Source: Cricetomys ansorgei (Eukaryota; Chordata; Mammalia; Rodentia; Nesomyidae). Taken from it: DNA of 64,000 bases. Position numbers and translations under genes: made by a program. The notes below the pieces were generated by a model. That model saw only the letters and a list, made by a program, of their open reading frames with translations, ran no database searches and was not told the origin of the DNA. Numbering within the stretch: position 1 is the stretch's first letter; each line of letters starts with the position of its first letter. Of this stretch, positions 32,301 to 43,590 are shown piece after piece. The DNA lies in contig JAMJFZ010000597.1 of assembly GCA_026225945.1 (NCBI GenBank), positions 4,930,001 through 4,994,000 of the forward strand, written 5' to 3'.

Positions 32301-32945
32301 TGAAGATATCCTGTGCCTGTTCCCGCTAGTCAATTGAGTTGGATGGATTTCTGGAGCAGGTACCAGCAGGAAGCTGCTTTGTGCATAGGTCATGAGAGTT
32401 GTGCAATGAGTTGGGGAAAGAGGATGTTGGAAATCCTCTAGGCTTTGCAGACATGTGCAGCTCAGAAAGCAGTGGACCATTTTTATCAAACATGGTACCT
32501 CAGAGTAACCCTCCCTGCTCTTCCCTCTCCTTTCCAGAAGTGACCTTGCTTGCCTCTGTTTCTTTATTCACAACTGCCTGATCAGGAAAGGGCCTCTGTC
32601 TTCCGTATGTAGTCTTGTGCTTTGTCAGTGCACATGGCTGGGCGCTTTTGGTATAATCTCTGTGTTGTTCCTTGGTCCTGCTCACAGCTGTGTCCCCTTA
32701 GGGTTGTTATTCTCTCCAGGGAATGCTTTTTTTATTGATTACTGCTGAGACATGCTAGTCAAATCCAAATTCTTCTTGGCTTCTCCCATTCCTTCTCTTA
32801 GGAGTCCCACAGGGTACTTCTAGATCTCACTTGCAAGTTTTCTTGGTTTCCTATTTTCATGTACTTTTGTTTTTCTTCATTCTCCTTATTACTACTTTAT
32901 ATGGATTCTAAAATAATCAGTCCCAAACAAAATAAAGTTACACAG
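32301..32945. other. Unassigned T-rich sequence
   Basis: No gene or secure repeat; possibly more of the L1/HAL1-like block. Confidence 0.35.
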
Positions 32946-32990
32946 TAAAAAAACAAACAAACAAACAAAGAAAAAAACAAAAAAAAAAAC
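32946..32990. repeat. A-rich (CAAA)n run
   Basis: A-rich with four CAAA tetramers and two interrupting bases; probably an old poly(A) tail. Confidence 0.9.
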
Positions 32991-33397
32991 CTCCAAAATT
33001 TAAAAACCAAAAGCTCCCCAGTGATGTTACTATCCAAAGGGAAGATACTGTTTAAAAAAAAATCAAAGGAGGGATAAACACAAAATCCAGTGTAATGTTT
33101 ATCTTTGATTCAGAAGGGCAGAGAAGGCAGGAAAATGTAATTGGAAAAATAGATGTCCAAAGGTATTGGTAATATTTTATTTCCTGTATTGATATTAACT
33201 TCATGGGGGGTTATACTATTGCTTACCACCTATAATTATGTATGATTGGAATATTGCTTAACAAAAGGCAACAAAAACCTTTATGCAATCAAGGAGACAA
33301 TTTTTAAAGACTTGAAATATAATTAATGCTAATTTGACCATTGATAATAACACTATCATGGCATATTGTGTTTGAGAACAATGAAAAGAGCAGCTCA

Positions 33398-33673
33398 GGG
33401 CTAGGGAGAGGATGAAGTCAGAAAAGCATCTGTTGTACAAGTTCAAGGACCCACGTGAAAACCAGGCATGCAAGACATACACCTGTAATCCAGACCTGAG
33501 CAAGTGAATAAAGACAAACAGATGCCCAGAGCCAGCCTGCCTAGCCAATCAGTGAGCTCCAGGTTCAGTGAGAGACCCTGTCTCAAAATTAAGGTGAAGA
33601 ATAATTGAGGAAGGACATCTGATGAAACGTTTGGCCTCCACACACATGTGTACACACACACACACACACACAC
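33398..33673 (+). mobile_element. B4A SINE with (CA)n tail
   Basis: GGGCTAGGGAGAGGATGAAG, GTTCAAGGACCCACGTGAAA, GCCAGCCTGCCTAGCCAATC, AGTGAGCTCCAGGTTCAGTG, AGAGACCCTGTCTCAAAATT, and GGAAGGACATCTGATG precede a CA tail (33652-33673). Confidence 0.92.
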
Positions 33674-35890
33674 TGTGGTGTCTTTGACTGGACTTCATAA
33701 CAGGAGGGATGATCGGTCAATAATATCCCCACGGTGGATTGATCTTGTTGGGCTGGAGCTGGGGTACCTAATGTAGAAAGTGGGGAGATGTGGAAAACCA
33801 CAGTGGCCTTTGTCCTCACAGCCTTATCTCCTGAAGCTGCCACCATTTGAGGCTCCTTTCAGCTTTGTAGCCCCCTTTTTAGAGAACTTGAACTGTTTTC
33901 TCAAGGGAACAGGATCAGAAAGCACAAGGGTGTAATAACAAGAGAAGAACATCTCTCTAGGTTCCCATGCATAGCTATAGACAAGGGAAACCAAAACAAC
34001 GATCAATACGTACGGTGTGTCTGCTTTTGTAAACAGAATGAAAACATACCTGTTTATCTACCCATATCTCTGTTCTGCAGACAGAAAATGCCAGAAAGGA
34101 TAGCTATGGTGGAGAGGAGGCTAGAAGAAAAGAATTTCACTTCCTACTTAAATAATTTAAAAATATATGGTGGGTTTCTATATGCTTGTTGTAACATTTT
34201 TCAAAGAAAATGAGAAACAAAAAATGCATCTTATTCTGGTACCAGTGGTCTCAGCTGGGACCCTTGCCTTCAGCTGTTCCTTGAAGTGAGTGCTGGCTAC
34301 TCCCTTTTCCCTTCCCCCATCCAAGGAGGCTGTAGCAGCCTCTGTGCCCAGCTTGCACTCGGACTTGTCATCTGGTTATTTATTAGAGTCCCCATCTCCA
34401 GTGCCACCTCTCCAGGATGCTCCTGACAACTCAAGGTTCCCAGATACAACATAGATATTCGTTTCTTTTAAAAACTGACCAAGGAGCTACATAAACAGGT
34501 TGTGAATATGCTTTTGCATTTGCCCTTCTCCTGGAATCCTTCCTTCAGGTAGTAAGCTGGATTTGTAACCATGGTTTCTCTCTTGGGATTTACTAATCAT
34601 AGGGTCCTATGGCTTCCCATCTGGCCCAAGATCCATGAAAGTCACCAGCAAAGACAAGCCCAAGACGGTAGGCATTGGTAGGGAGGTGGGGTTGCCTTGA
34701 AGACAAGAGGCTCTGCTTCCCTACTTTAGGTGTGGAAACTGACCTGTAGGGAACAGAAAATCTAAGTCTGGGAAATGACACCATGTATCACCAGCTCAAA
34801 CAAGAAATATAAACACGGCCAGTGAGTAGCTAGATATGTGATTATGGTGGGGGCTTCCTATCAGTTCTTAGACGTTCAGCATCATTTCCATCTTTTTAAA
34901 AGTCTCAAATCTGACACTTTTTCAGAAAAAAATGGAATATATATATTTTTTTTTATTTATAGCAAAACTCCAGAGATACCTCCTTGTCAGATGAGTCTCT
35001 TGCTCCTACAAATAGAGTTCATTATTTTGTCAAAGTGAATTAAAATAGAATGTCATTTACTGAATGTCACATTTCTGGATGTGACATTGTATATAAAAAG
35101 GTCCTTTTAAAAGAGAGACACGCAGAGAAAAAAATATCTGAAAGTCTTGGTCAGAAACCCACTTGGAAGAGAAATATCGGCATTAAAAAATCCCATTTGG
35201 GTTTCATAAAATTCCTTTCAAATGTGTCAGTCTGGTAGAAATCTAGTAGCTTCCACTTCCTAAAATACAATTTTGATTAAAAATTTATAAAGCTATTTGG
35301 AGGAAAGATGCTACATAAATTGAGAATAAGTCTTATGGGGCCCTTAGAGAGAAGCTGGGAAATTTCCACATCTAAGTGGTAAACACTATCTGCTGCCTGC
35401 AAACAAATAACCCTTTTTACTACTTGGAGTGACTTCCTTTCCACATCCCAGTGATTTATGTCTGTGGCAGCTAAGCAGGAGCAGGCTGAGCAGCCCTCAG
35501 GCCACACTTGACTCTTCCAGAGCCCAAATCCTCCTGACCTCAGGTCACTCTCTGAGACTGGGGATGACCCCTGGGGATGACATCTTTCAGTGGCAGGTAG
35601 AAACAAACAGGTAGATAAATTAACGGATGCTTTTCTGTCCAAACAAATCCTTCCCAGAGACCAAGACTCCAGTCCATGTGAGATAAAGAATGAGAAATCC
35701 ACAGTTGTGTCTTGCTGTTCAGACCCAAATGCTTCCTCAACCCAACTCCCAACATCCCTTCACTTGAGGTCCTCTTTCGTCTGTCAAGATTGCTCCTCTT
35801 CTCCAATTCTAGACCACCCTAGTGCATTGTACACATCTCTGCTGGGGAATCTAATACATTCCAGTGCAATTATGAATGAAAATGCTGTCT
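33674..35890. other. Unassigned, mostly single-copy sequence
   Basis: About 2.2 kb with no recognised repeat. A 141-codon minus-strand frame (35277-35702) and a 105-codon plus-strand frame (35590-35907) overlap and have no recognisable domain, so I do not call genes. A T-rich stretch lies at 34940-34960. Confidence 0.4.
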
Positions 35891-35894
35891 ACTA

Positions 35895-36020
35895 CATCAG
35901 GTTATGAGTTCCTGAAGAACAGAATCTTGTCTTATTAAATTCTACACCCACAATATGGTAGGTGCATAGGAAATGTTGGCTCAGTGAATGGTTAGTGAGA
36001 TCAATAGCTGAAAAGATTGA
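35895..36020 (+). mobile_element. L2 LINE 3'-end fossil
   Basis: GGTTATGAGTTCCTGAAGAA, CAGAATCTTGTCTTATT, ATGGTAGGTGCATAGGAAAT and GTTGGCTCAGTGAATGG follow the L2 3' terminal order (gagctccttgagggcagg... gtaggtgctcaataaatg... tgaatgaa). Confidence 0.65.
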
Positions 36021-36567
36021 GGAGTGAATACGTGAATGTAAATATTAGTGAGAAGATGAATTCAAGAGTTGAGAAATAAATATACATGAATGACTGGATC
36101 ACTGAATGAACTGTCTCTTCTGCACAGATACATACATACACATCCGTATTTATATGTACATATATTTCACAATACATTATTTCTTCTGAAGTGGTTTTCC
36201 TTACATCAGAAGTTCATCTCAGCACCCTCAGGGAAGGTGTTAGTAAGGTGTGAGACAATTGTCTTGGTGCCTCGGGAGCTAGAGTTGTCTTTGGTGGGAG
36301 GGGGGTTCCTTATGGAGGTTTGGCTGTGCCGGGTGTATTGGTAGGGATATTCCTCATACAAAGACCTGCTTCCTGATTTGTCCCAGAGCCTCCTAAATGG
36401 GTCACTGAATTCTGGCAAGATCCTTTCTCCAAGGAAAACGGAATAAAAGGCCAAGGCCTAGAGTCAGCCATGTTTTGGAGTCTGCCCTGCTTCTGCATCA
36501 GTTGTGCTTCCAAGTCACGTCCTGGACCATGCACAGAATCTTGTTCCTCATCCTGGCCTTCATTTGA

Positions 36568-36668
36568 GGCACAAGTAATGTAACCTCCATAAACCTCAGT
36601 TTACTAAGTTGTTGAACGGAGAAATAATGCTATGAAGAAAGAACACAACGTAGGCACTTAATAGAAGC
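36568..36668 (+). mobile_element. MIR SINE fossil
   Basis: CCATAAACCTCAGTTTACTA, AGTTGTTGAACGGAGAAATA and GTAGGCACTTAATAGAAG match the MIR core-to-end order. Confidence 0.6.
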
Positions 36669-37049
36669 CTATCGATCTGAAGGAAAACAACTGAAGGAGA
36701 GGCTGCTCTCAACTTGAGGCTCTTGGCCTTTTTCACTTGAGCCACGCCTGTGGAAGGGCAGGGGCTCCTGGAGCCTTCTCCACAGCCTCTCCACCTTGAC
36801 GGCGGAACCTGGGTTTGTTTCCCAGACCAACCCTGGCTCTCAGAGGCAGCAAGAACCATGCTGCTGAATGAGCTTTGTTCTCAGATTCCCTCTGTGCTGA
36901 GCTGTCCCCCGTGCTTTTTTTTTTCCGGGTCTTTCCATAGTTTAATTGCTCAGCTTCCTGGGGATGCCTTCAGACCTGGTCTCTGGATGATTCACTTCTC
37001 TCTCAGGCCCACCATCCGACATCATTAATCCAGTCCTGTGAGGCTGTCA

Positions 37050-37260
37050 CAAGGTTCATTCATATGCATATTAGATAATACCCGTTAGTGATACCCATTA
37101 ATTAAGCAGAGCAATTTGTTTATAATTAACTGGAGAAATTTATGGCTTCAGAAAACAATTACAGGAGCCGATATAAACACATTAGGTAGCGATAGCAATG
37201 CCAAGTCTAATTGCTTTCTAGAAGAATCACTGATAGCAATGCCACAGCCATCGCCAGTCA
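37050..37260. promoter_or_regulatory. Candidate enhancer-like block, TAATTA-rich
   Basis: Non-repeat DNA with CATATGCATATTAG, CCCATTAATTAAGC, TTTATAATTAACTGG, AACAATTACAGG and GTCTAATTGC, and a 13-bp direct repeat GATAGCAATGCCA at 37191-37203 and 37232-37244. Dense homeodomain/POU-like cores suggest a conserved element; conservation was not tested. Confidence 0.35.
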
Positions 37261-38184
37261 AGTCTGACAGAAGCTTGTGACTTCATCTTTGCATGTAGGA
37301 GCCAACACCTCAGGCGAGCGGGAATGGTGGAGTCCAGCCTTGTAAACTACTTAGGACACAGTGCTAAGCAAAAAAAGCAGGCCTGAAAACTGCATGCTGC
37401 AATCCCAATTTGGAGAAAGTGACTTTTGCATATGCATTTCCTCCTAGGATGATGTATATGCATGCCCTTATGAATATGTATGTGCAAGAATAACTACATT
37501 TCTAGTGAAAGAAGCATATAATGAAAGAAATGCATATGGAATATACATAAAATAAATATATAAATAGTGGAAGTGGGTTTTCCCTGGATGATGGGATTTC
37601 TATGTTTATTTTTAATGACTACTTTTCAAAAATTTTATAAGAATTTTTAATAACAAGAAAGAACCTAAAGGATAGAAATAGAATGAAGAGGAAAATAAGA
37701 TAGCAACTATTTTTTTAAGTAAATTATTTTTAAAAACTTGAATATGCCCTACTAGAACAGCTGTGGGGAGGTAGTATTTTGTGGGCATTGTGAAAGGTAT
37801 TTTTATTTCCATGGGAAGAAGTGACAAAGTTAGACCACTATTTTCACAAGCATGATCCTGTTTGTTGGGACATTCATTTTTGGTGCTGTAGGAAAAGGGA
37901 TGAAAATTCAGCCTCCTTCAGCTCTGAAATAGTACCAGCTTGTGGAAATCCTACAAGAGGCTGTTGGCAGAACTCCCATACGGTGGGGCCTGTGGATTCA
38001 CAATCAAACTCACTAGCCAGTCACATTGACAGGGACAGATTCTCAAAGGACTCTGAATAACCCTCCTGTTGAAGTGTGTGTACTTAGGAAAGAGGTGGGA
38101 ACCTGCCCATGCTGAGTGATTCATCTTCCCCAAATGTCACAAGTAAAGAATGGAACATTTGGCAGACAGTTAGGAATGCCTCTT
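37261..38184. other. Unassigned AT-rich sequence with ATGCAT clusters
   Basis: Three TATGCAT or ATGCATA palindromic cores fall at about 37429-37530. No repeat family or gene recognised. Confidence 0.4.
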
Positions 38185-38231
38185 AAAAAAAAAACAAAAC
38201 AAAAAACAAACAAACAAACAAAAAAAAAAAA
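38185..38231. repeat. A-rich (CAAA)n run
   Basis: A10, CAAAA, then CAAACAAACAAACA and A12; likely a decayed poly(A) tail, but I see no element body attached. Confidence 0.9.
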
Positions 38232-38818
38232 CAACTCCCAGAATGTCAGAGGTGATCTGACCCCATATGTTCCCTCTCCAGCCAGGCAGAGGAAATAAGA
38301 ACTTTGGGTCATTGCTGGCCAGAGGCTGTGCGCATCATGAATACAGATCCACCCTCTTTCTGTTCACATCTAATAAACACCCCAGCTTGTGCCAACTGGG
38401 GCCTGTACTGTCTTCACACTGCAGCTCGTTTCTGACTGTGAGCCCAGGGGCTGGTTCTCCTCAAAATGAAACCATTTTGAAACCCCCATTCTGCCGGGTG
38501 TGCCTGGAAGAAGATTCTCTAGTTCAGGAAATTTGAGACGCTCTGATTATTCGTTCCCCTCTTGGAAAGTCCTGACAGCATCAATTGATCCACCTCAGGG
38601 AGCTTCTCAGAAGAGGATCCCGCTTACTCTTCATTAAGACGATTTCCCAAACTAGTTTGAACGCAGGAAGTTTCAGGTCCTAGAATATAGCTTCACACCT
38701 GAAGCTACTGTTCCTCAAAAGACAATTTGGGAGAAGTCAATGAGTCTGCTTAGTTAAAGATTTAGGTTGGGTGAGCGGGAGACAATTGAAACTAGACAAG
38801 TTAATTCATATCCTACCT
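38232..38818. other. Unassigned sequence
   Basis: No repeat or gene recognised; ordinary composition. Confidence 0.4.
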
Positions 38819-39269
38819 TGTTGCTATAGTTTGGATCTTTAGTGTTCTCCAAATACATGTTTCACATATTGGTGCTATGGTGCTATTGGGAAGTGGAGAA
38901 ACATTTAAAAAGTGGGGCTTAGTGGGAGAATTTTGGTCACTGGGGGTGTGTCCTTGACAGGGCTATTGTGACTCTGACCCTCTCCTCCCTCTGACCCTCC
39001 ATAAATGGACAGACCTCAGGATGGAGAGATAGCTCAGTGGATAAAGCATTTGCCATGCTAGTATGAGGGCCTATGTCTGAATCTCCAGAACTTACAAAAA
39101 TCCAGATGTGTCAGTGCAAACTGTAATCTCAGTGCTCTTGCTGGGAGTGAAGAGGAAGAGACAGGAGAATCCCCGGAAGCCCACAGGCCAGCTAGTCTAG
39201 TATACATCGCTGCAGAAAGAGTAAGAGACCCTGGCTCATACAACACTGTCCTGTGCTGTGACACATTCA

Positions 39270-39305
<36 letters not shown>

Positions 39306-39473
39306 TTCCTCAGCCATATCTTTTTGCCGTGCTGTACTGTGCCACCACAGCCCCAGGCAACAAGGTCAGATGATCTTGAAACTTCTGAAGTCATGAACTG
39401 AAACAACCCTTTCTTCTTTTTAAGTTGATGATCTCAACCATTTGGTCACAGTAGCAGAATGCTAACTAACACA
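38819..39473 (+). mobile_element. MTD MaLR solo LTR, split by a B4
   Basis: Left half: TGTTGCTATAGTTTGGATC, GGTGCTATTGGGAAGTGGAG, AAAGTGGGGCTTAGTGGGAG, TGGTCACTGGGGGTGTGTCC. Right half from about 39306: CCGTGCTGTACTGTGCCACC, ACAGCCCCAGGCAACAAGG, ATGAACTGAAACAACCC, TAAGTTGATGATCTCAACC and the end GCTAACTAACACA. Both ends are intact. Confidence 0.88.
39015..39307 (+). mobile_element. B4 SINE with (CA)n tail, nested in MTD
   Basis: GGATGGAGAGATAGCTCAGT, GCATTTGCCATGCTAGTATG, GGGCCTATGTCTGAATCTCC, GTAATCTCAGTGCTCTTGC, AGTAAGAGACCCTGGCTC and a CA tail (39273-39304). CCTCAG occurs on both sides (39014-39019 and 39308-39313), a possible short target-site duplication. Confidence 0.88.
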
Positions 39474-39856
39474 CACACACTGGAATAAAGTAACGTGACT
39501 TAGCTGAGTTGTGTTAAAGGGAACAGTAAAGACCACTCCAGTGAAGGGATGGGCTCCATCGAAAACTCACGGTCCAGACTCTGTTGTCCATTCGTGACAC
39601 AGGGGTGTGTCAATATCATATGGAGTAGGAATGCAGCGTGTAAAGCTTAATTAGTGTGGTAGTGAGTCTTCTCTCTTCTCTTGCTTGAATGAGGAGCGTG
39701 AAGCAGTAGACCTACATGACCCTCCAGCCTCTCATTTTAAAGGGAAAGCCTCTCATTTGAGCCATGTGGTTTGTCTGAGGTTACAGACTACCCAGCAAGC
39801 TGAAGACATAAAGCTTATCTTTCCAAGCTTGAGTGTCTCTCAGCTCTGTCCTCTGG
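39474..39856. other. Unassigned sequence
   Basis: No repeat or gene recognised between the two LTRs. Confidence 0.4.
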
Positions 39857-40208
39857 TGTTAGCTATTTTTTTCTGCTGCTATGAAAAAGTACCCAGAGCA
39901 AATTGGGGAAGAAAGGGTTTATTTTACCTTACAATTACAGAGGTGATACAGTGCATCATGGCAGGGAAGGTTTGGTGAGAGCCTTGAGGTCAGTCAGCGT
40001 GGCATTCAGGAAGCAGGAGGCAGAACAGGAAGTGGGGACGGCCTATACAGCCTCAAAGCCTCCCCCCCCCCCCCCCCCCCCCGTGACGTACTTCCTTTAG
40101 GAAGCCATTACTTCTTGGAGGCTCCATAACCTTCACAGCGTCACCAGTTGGGAAACAAGCTTTCAAACACGTGAGCCTACAAGAGGGATTTCCTATTCAA
40201 ACTCAACA
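39857..40208 (-). mobile_element. ORR1-type MaLR solo LTR with C21 expansion, antisense
   Basis: Bounded TGTT...AACA. Contains GCTGCTATGAAAAAGTACCC, GGGAAGAAAGGGTTTATTTT, CAGGAAGTGGGGACGGCC, CCTCAAAGCCT followed by 21 C (40062-40082), GTGACGTACTTCCTTTAGG and AACACGTGAGCCTACAAG. The C run occupies the position of the usual cgcccccag. Confidence 0.88.
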
Positions 40209-40295
40209 TCTGCTGTCCACGTATCACTCCCCATCACTCCTGCACGCTCAAGTGACGTAAAGAGAGGACAAACAGGATCTTCAAAATGGAGCATG

Positions 40296-40420
40296 CTCAG
40301 ATCTAAAGCCTGGCTCTGTACACCAGCAGCTGAGTGATTTGGGGGAAATGCCTAAACTCTTTTTCCTCACTTGTGCAAGAGTGATCATGAACTCACCTAA
40401 CAGAGCTAGTGAGAAAATTT
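40296..40420 (+). mobile_element. MIR SINE fossil
   Basis: AAAGCCTGGCTCTGTACACC, GAGTGATTTGGGGGAAATGC, CTAAACTCTTTTTCCTCAC and GAACTCACCTAACAGAGC follow MIR from the tRNA-unrelated region to the core. Confidence 0.72.
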
Positions 40421-40672
40421 TCTCTCTCAACAGATTGCTGTCAGTCAGCGTGGGACACGCATCAACTTCTCATTACCATTTTGAAAAGCTCTTGATAGCT
40501 TTTTTCTCAGAACGGAAAATCAAGTTTTCTTCCCTCTGAAGATATTTGTCAATCTGGAGTAATCTTTTATATTTGAGCAATGAGAATCTTTCAATATCAA
40601 TGGAATAAGATGGAATTAAGAAGGAAGATTACTTGTTGATGAAAATACAATGTTGAATCCTAGGGATGTGTT

Positions 40673-40705
<33 letters not shown>

Positions 40706-40722
40706 GGAGAGAGTGTGTGTGT
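40673..40722. repeat. (GA)n-(GT)n microsatellite
   Basis: GA units with GAAA and GGGA interruptions to 40713, joined to five GT units. Confidence 0.93.
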
Positions 40723-41315
40723 TTTATCAAGCCGGATGCTGTCTTCCACTGATGCTAGTGTGTATGGAGCATGTAACTCAACTGTAGCCAGGACATGAAC
40801 TCTGTGAGGCCAGTGGACAGCCTCACTCTGGGCTCCATGGTGCCTTGATGGGCCTTTGATGAAGAAGCCAGCATATTTCCTGGGGAAGTCATTAAGTCTG
40901 GGCTGGCAGGGAGCTTACTTTTCCTGATTGCCAGACTGGAATTGGAGCCCTTGGTAGACAGCTGGGCCCCAAGCAAGCCTCAGCAAGCTCATCGGCTACG
41001 GCCCAAGAAGCTTTTATTTATCTCAACTCTTTTGAGGCAGATGTCTTAAAAAGGTATCCTTCTCTCACCATCCTCCCTCCTCAGTCCTCCCTCTCCAGGA
41101 TTTGTCTCTCACTTGGTCCACTGTGCAGCCCTGACTAACCCTGCTCCTGTTCTCTGCAGCCGGAACCATTTCTAAAACCTGCTGCCCCCCTCCCACGGCT
41201 TCTGATGGTTTCCAGGCAACAGAGTCTAGAGACTTCAGCGTGACGTTGAGATCTTCCAAATCAGCGGGCCTCCTTTTAGTCTTCTGTTATGATTTTCTCA
41301 CATATGTCTCCAATC
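40723..41315. other. Unassigned sequence
   Basis: Contains a pyrimidine-rich section at 41060-41200. No repeat or gene confidently recognised. Confidence 0.4.
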
Positions 41316-41504
41316 ATTTTTTAAAATGAGTGTGTATGTGTACATGTGTGCATGTGGTCATGGAGGCCAGAAAGGTCATCAGATCCCTTGGTGCTGGAGT
41401 TACAGATAGTTGTGAGCTGTCCAAGATGGGTATTGGGATCCAACTCCCATAACCATGACTGAGCAGCAATTATTCTTAACCACTGAATCACCTGTCCAGT
41501 CCCT
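41316..41504 (-). mobile_element. B3 SINE, antisense
   Basis: GGTCATGGAGGCCAGAAAGG, ATCAGATCCCTTGGTGCTGG, AGTTACAGATAGTTGTGAGC, and TTCTTAACCACTGAATCACC then TGTCCAGTCCC: a complete reversed B3. Confidence 0.9.
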
Positions 41505-41556
41505 TTTGCTCTAATCTTACTGAGATTTAATTAATTGATTGACAAATTAATTGATT

Positions 41557-41688
41557 TTGGAGACAGGGTCTCATGATTCTGGCTGGCCTGATACCTACCG
41601 TGTAGACTAGACTGGCCTGGCCTCTAACTCACAGAGCTCCTGCATGCTGGGACTGGGATTAAAGGTGTTCATCATCACACTGAGCACG
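41557..41688 (-). mobile_element. B1 SINE, antisense
   Basis: TTGGAGACAGGGTCTCATGA, TTCTGGCTGGCCTGATACC, GTAGACTAGACTGGCCTGGC, and GGGATTAAAGGTGTTCATCA. A duplicated ATTAATTGATT tail lies just upstream. Confidence 0.85.
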
Positions 41689-41699
41689 AGACTTTTTTT

Positions 41700-43014
41700 T
41701 TTTTTTTTTACAAGAAAATGCTAACACATATTTTTCATTTAAACTTTATTATCATATCAGCTGATGTAATAATTGTACATATTTATGGGGTACAATGCAG
41801 TATTTTGATATAGTTGATAATGTGTCATGATCAAAATAGGACAATTGTCACTTCTATCACCTTAAATACTTAACTGATTTAGTGCTGAGAAATTTCAAAA
41901 TCCTGTCCTCCAGCCGTTTTGAAATGCATGCAGGATCACTGTCGACTGTAGTCACCCCACTGCGCTGGTGCTCCGAGACACACACAGCAGATCGTGTTCC
42001 TTTGGTCTGTGTATTCCCTTTTCAATCCTTCCCTTCCTCTATCCCAGCCACCCTCCCTCCCTCCTCCCCACTCATCTCTCCCAGCCTCTGATAAGCTCTA
42101 CTCTCTTCTCTCCTATGAAATCAATCTCTCTAGCTTCTCTGTGTGTGGGTGAAAACAGCTGGTGTTTGCCTGGCTTAGTGCAGTTAGCATGTTTCGAGGT
42201 TCCACCCACATTACAGTAAATGGCCGAATAATATTCTATTGTGTACCTATACCACATTTATTTTCTTTATCTGTTCTTTCACTGATGGACATTTTGGCTG
42301 ATATGATGACATTCGTTGGCTGCTGCAAACCAGTTTTGCAGTAAATAAAAAAAAAATGCGTGTATCTCTCTAACACTTTCATTACCGTTTCTGTCTAAAT
42401 GCACTTCATGGTTGCATGCTGGATCATACGGTAGCTCTGTGTTGAGTGTCCTGAGATGATTGTCCCACACTGTTCTCAACAGTGGCTGTACTAACTCATA
42501 TTTGCACTAAGGGAGTCACAGTCCCCTTCTCGTATCCTTGCTAGTACTTACTGTTTTCATCTTCTTGATCACAGCTCTGCTGGCTGGGCTGAGCCAGTAT
42601 CTCCTCATGGCTCTGATTTGCATTTTCCCAATTAGCAATGCTGAGCCTTTTCCCATAAGTTTCTTGGCTGTGTTAATGTTTTCTTTAGAGGAAAAGGGAG
42701 GAAAGTCCATTTATATCGTGTGCCTGTTTCAAAAATCTGATCGTTTGGTGTGTAGCCGCCAAAATTTCTTTTTGTTTCTTGCATGCTCTGATTTTCAGTC
42801 CCTTGTCACGGGGTAGCTTCAGACATCTTCTTTCATATCTCTCTCCTTCCTGTGCTTAGGCACAGAATGATCTGTTTGTACCTTAGTTCCTTGTGCTCTG
42901 CGAGTTTTACCCAAGAAACCCGCACTGGCATTGACATTCTCCAATGTTTCCCTGGTTTCCACTGGCCTCCACAGTCTCAGGGCTTAGTCCTCAGTCCATG
43001 GCCCATTTGGAATT

Positions 43015-43059
<45 letters not shown>

Positions 43060-43145
43060 GTGAGAGACTTATAGTCTAGTTTGATCCTTCTGTATATGGA
43101 CATCCGGCTTCCCTCACACCATTTATTGAAAAGACCACCATACTG
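41700..43145 (-). mobile_element. Old L1 (L1MA/L1P-like): ORF2 3' half plus 3'UTR, antisense, about 1.45 kb
   Basis: Reversed L1 landmarks in unbroken order: GTACATATTTATGGGGTACA, TCACCCCACTGCGCTGGTG, AATAATATTCTATTGTGTAC, ACTGATGGACATTTTGGCTG, GCTGGATCATACGGTAGCTC, TGTACTAACTCATATTTGC, CTGATTTGCATTTTCCC, TTACCCAAGAAACCCGCAC, ATGGACATCCGGCTTCCCTC and CACCATTTATTGAAAAGACC. All reading frames are broken. An internal TG run lies at 43016-43051. Confidence 0.92.
43016..43051. repeat. (TG)n microsatellite grown inside L1
   Basis: About 18 TG units plus TGGTGTGTGG, located where the L1 consensus has a short tttgtatatggtgagag stretch. Confidence 0.93.
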
Positions 43146-43229
43146 AGCTTTTGACATTTGCTTTTTTGTTTGTGTCCTGTTATTTTAAGCCACCAAGTAA
43201 GTCGTTTCCTCTGGGGGGGGGGGGCTTCC

Positions 43230-43480
43230 CCCCTTTCTTTATCTTCAAAACTCAGTTCAAATGTCAGATTTTCAATGTCAACTTCCCACACACAACTCAT
43301 AACTGTGTCATTTCCTCTTCCCACTCTTTATAAACATTTATAAAGGTCTTTACTGTCCACACTAGACTGTGGGCTCAGGCAGTGCTGAACTTGTATTTAT
43401 TCATCTCAGCATCCCTGGTACCTAGCTCAATGCCTGCTTCATAAATGGAACTGCTTAATAAATGGAAATGGGTAGATGGA
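43230..43480 (+). mobile_element. L2 LINE 3' end
   Basis: AAACTCAGTTCAAATGTCAG, CACACTAGACTGTGGGCTC, CAGCATCCCTGGTACCTAGC, TCAATGCCTGCTTCATAAAT and TGCTTAATAAATGG give the L2 end order. Confidence 0.7.
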
Positions 43481-43499
43481 TGAGGAGACTGGACGAAAG

Positions 43500-43590
43500 A
43501 ACGGAAAATGAGGAAGGAAATGAGGGAGGGAGAGGAGGGAGGAATTGGGTGGGGAGGGCAGCAAGGGAAGAAGGGAGGGAGAGAGAAGTG
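43500..43590. repeat. G/A-rich polypurine tract
   Basis: Almost pure purine with repeated GGGAGG and GGAAGG words, potentially triplex- or G4-forming. Confidence 0.85.

Noticed and set aside
35277..35907. 141- and 105-codon frames on opposite strands
   Set aside because: They overlap each other, show no family signature and lack supporting signals.
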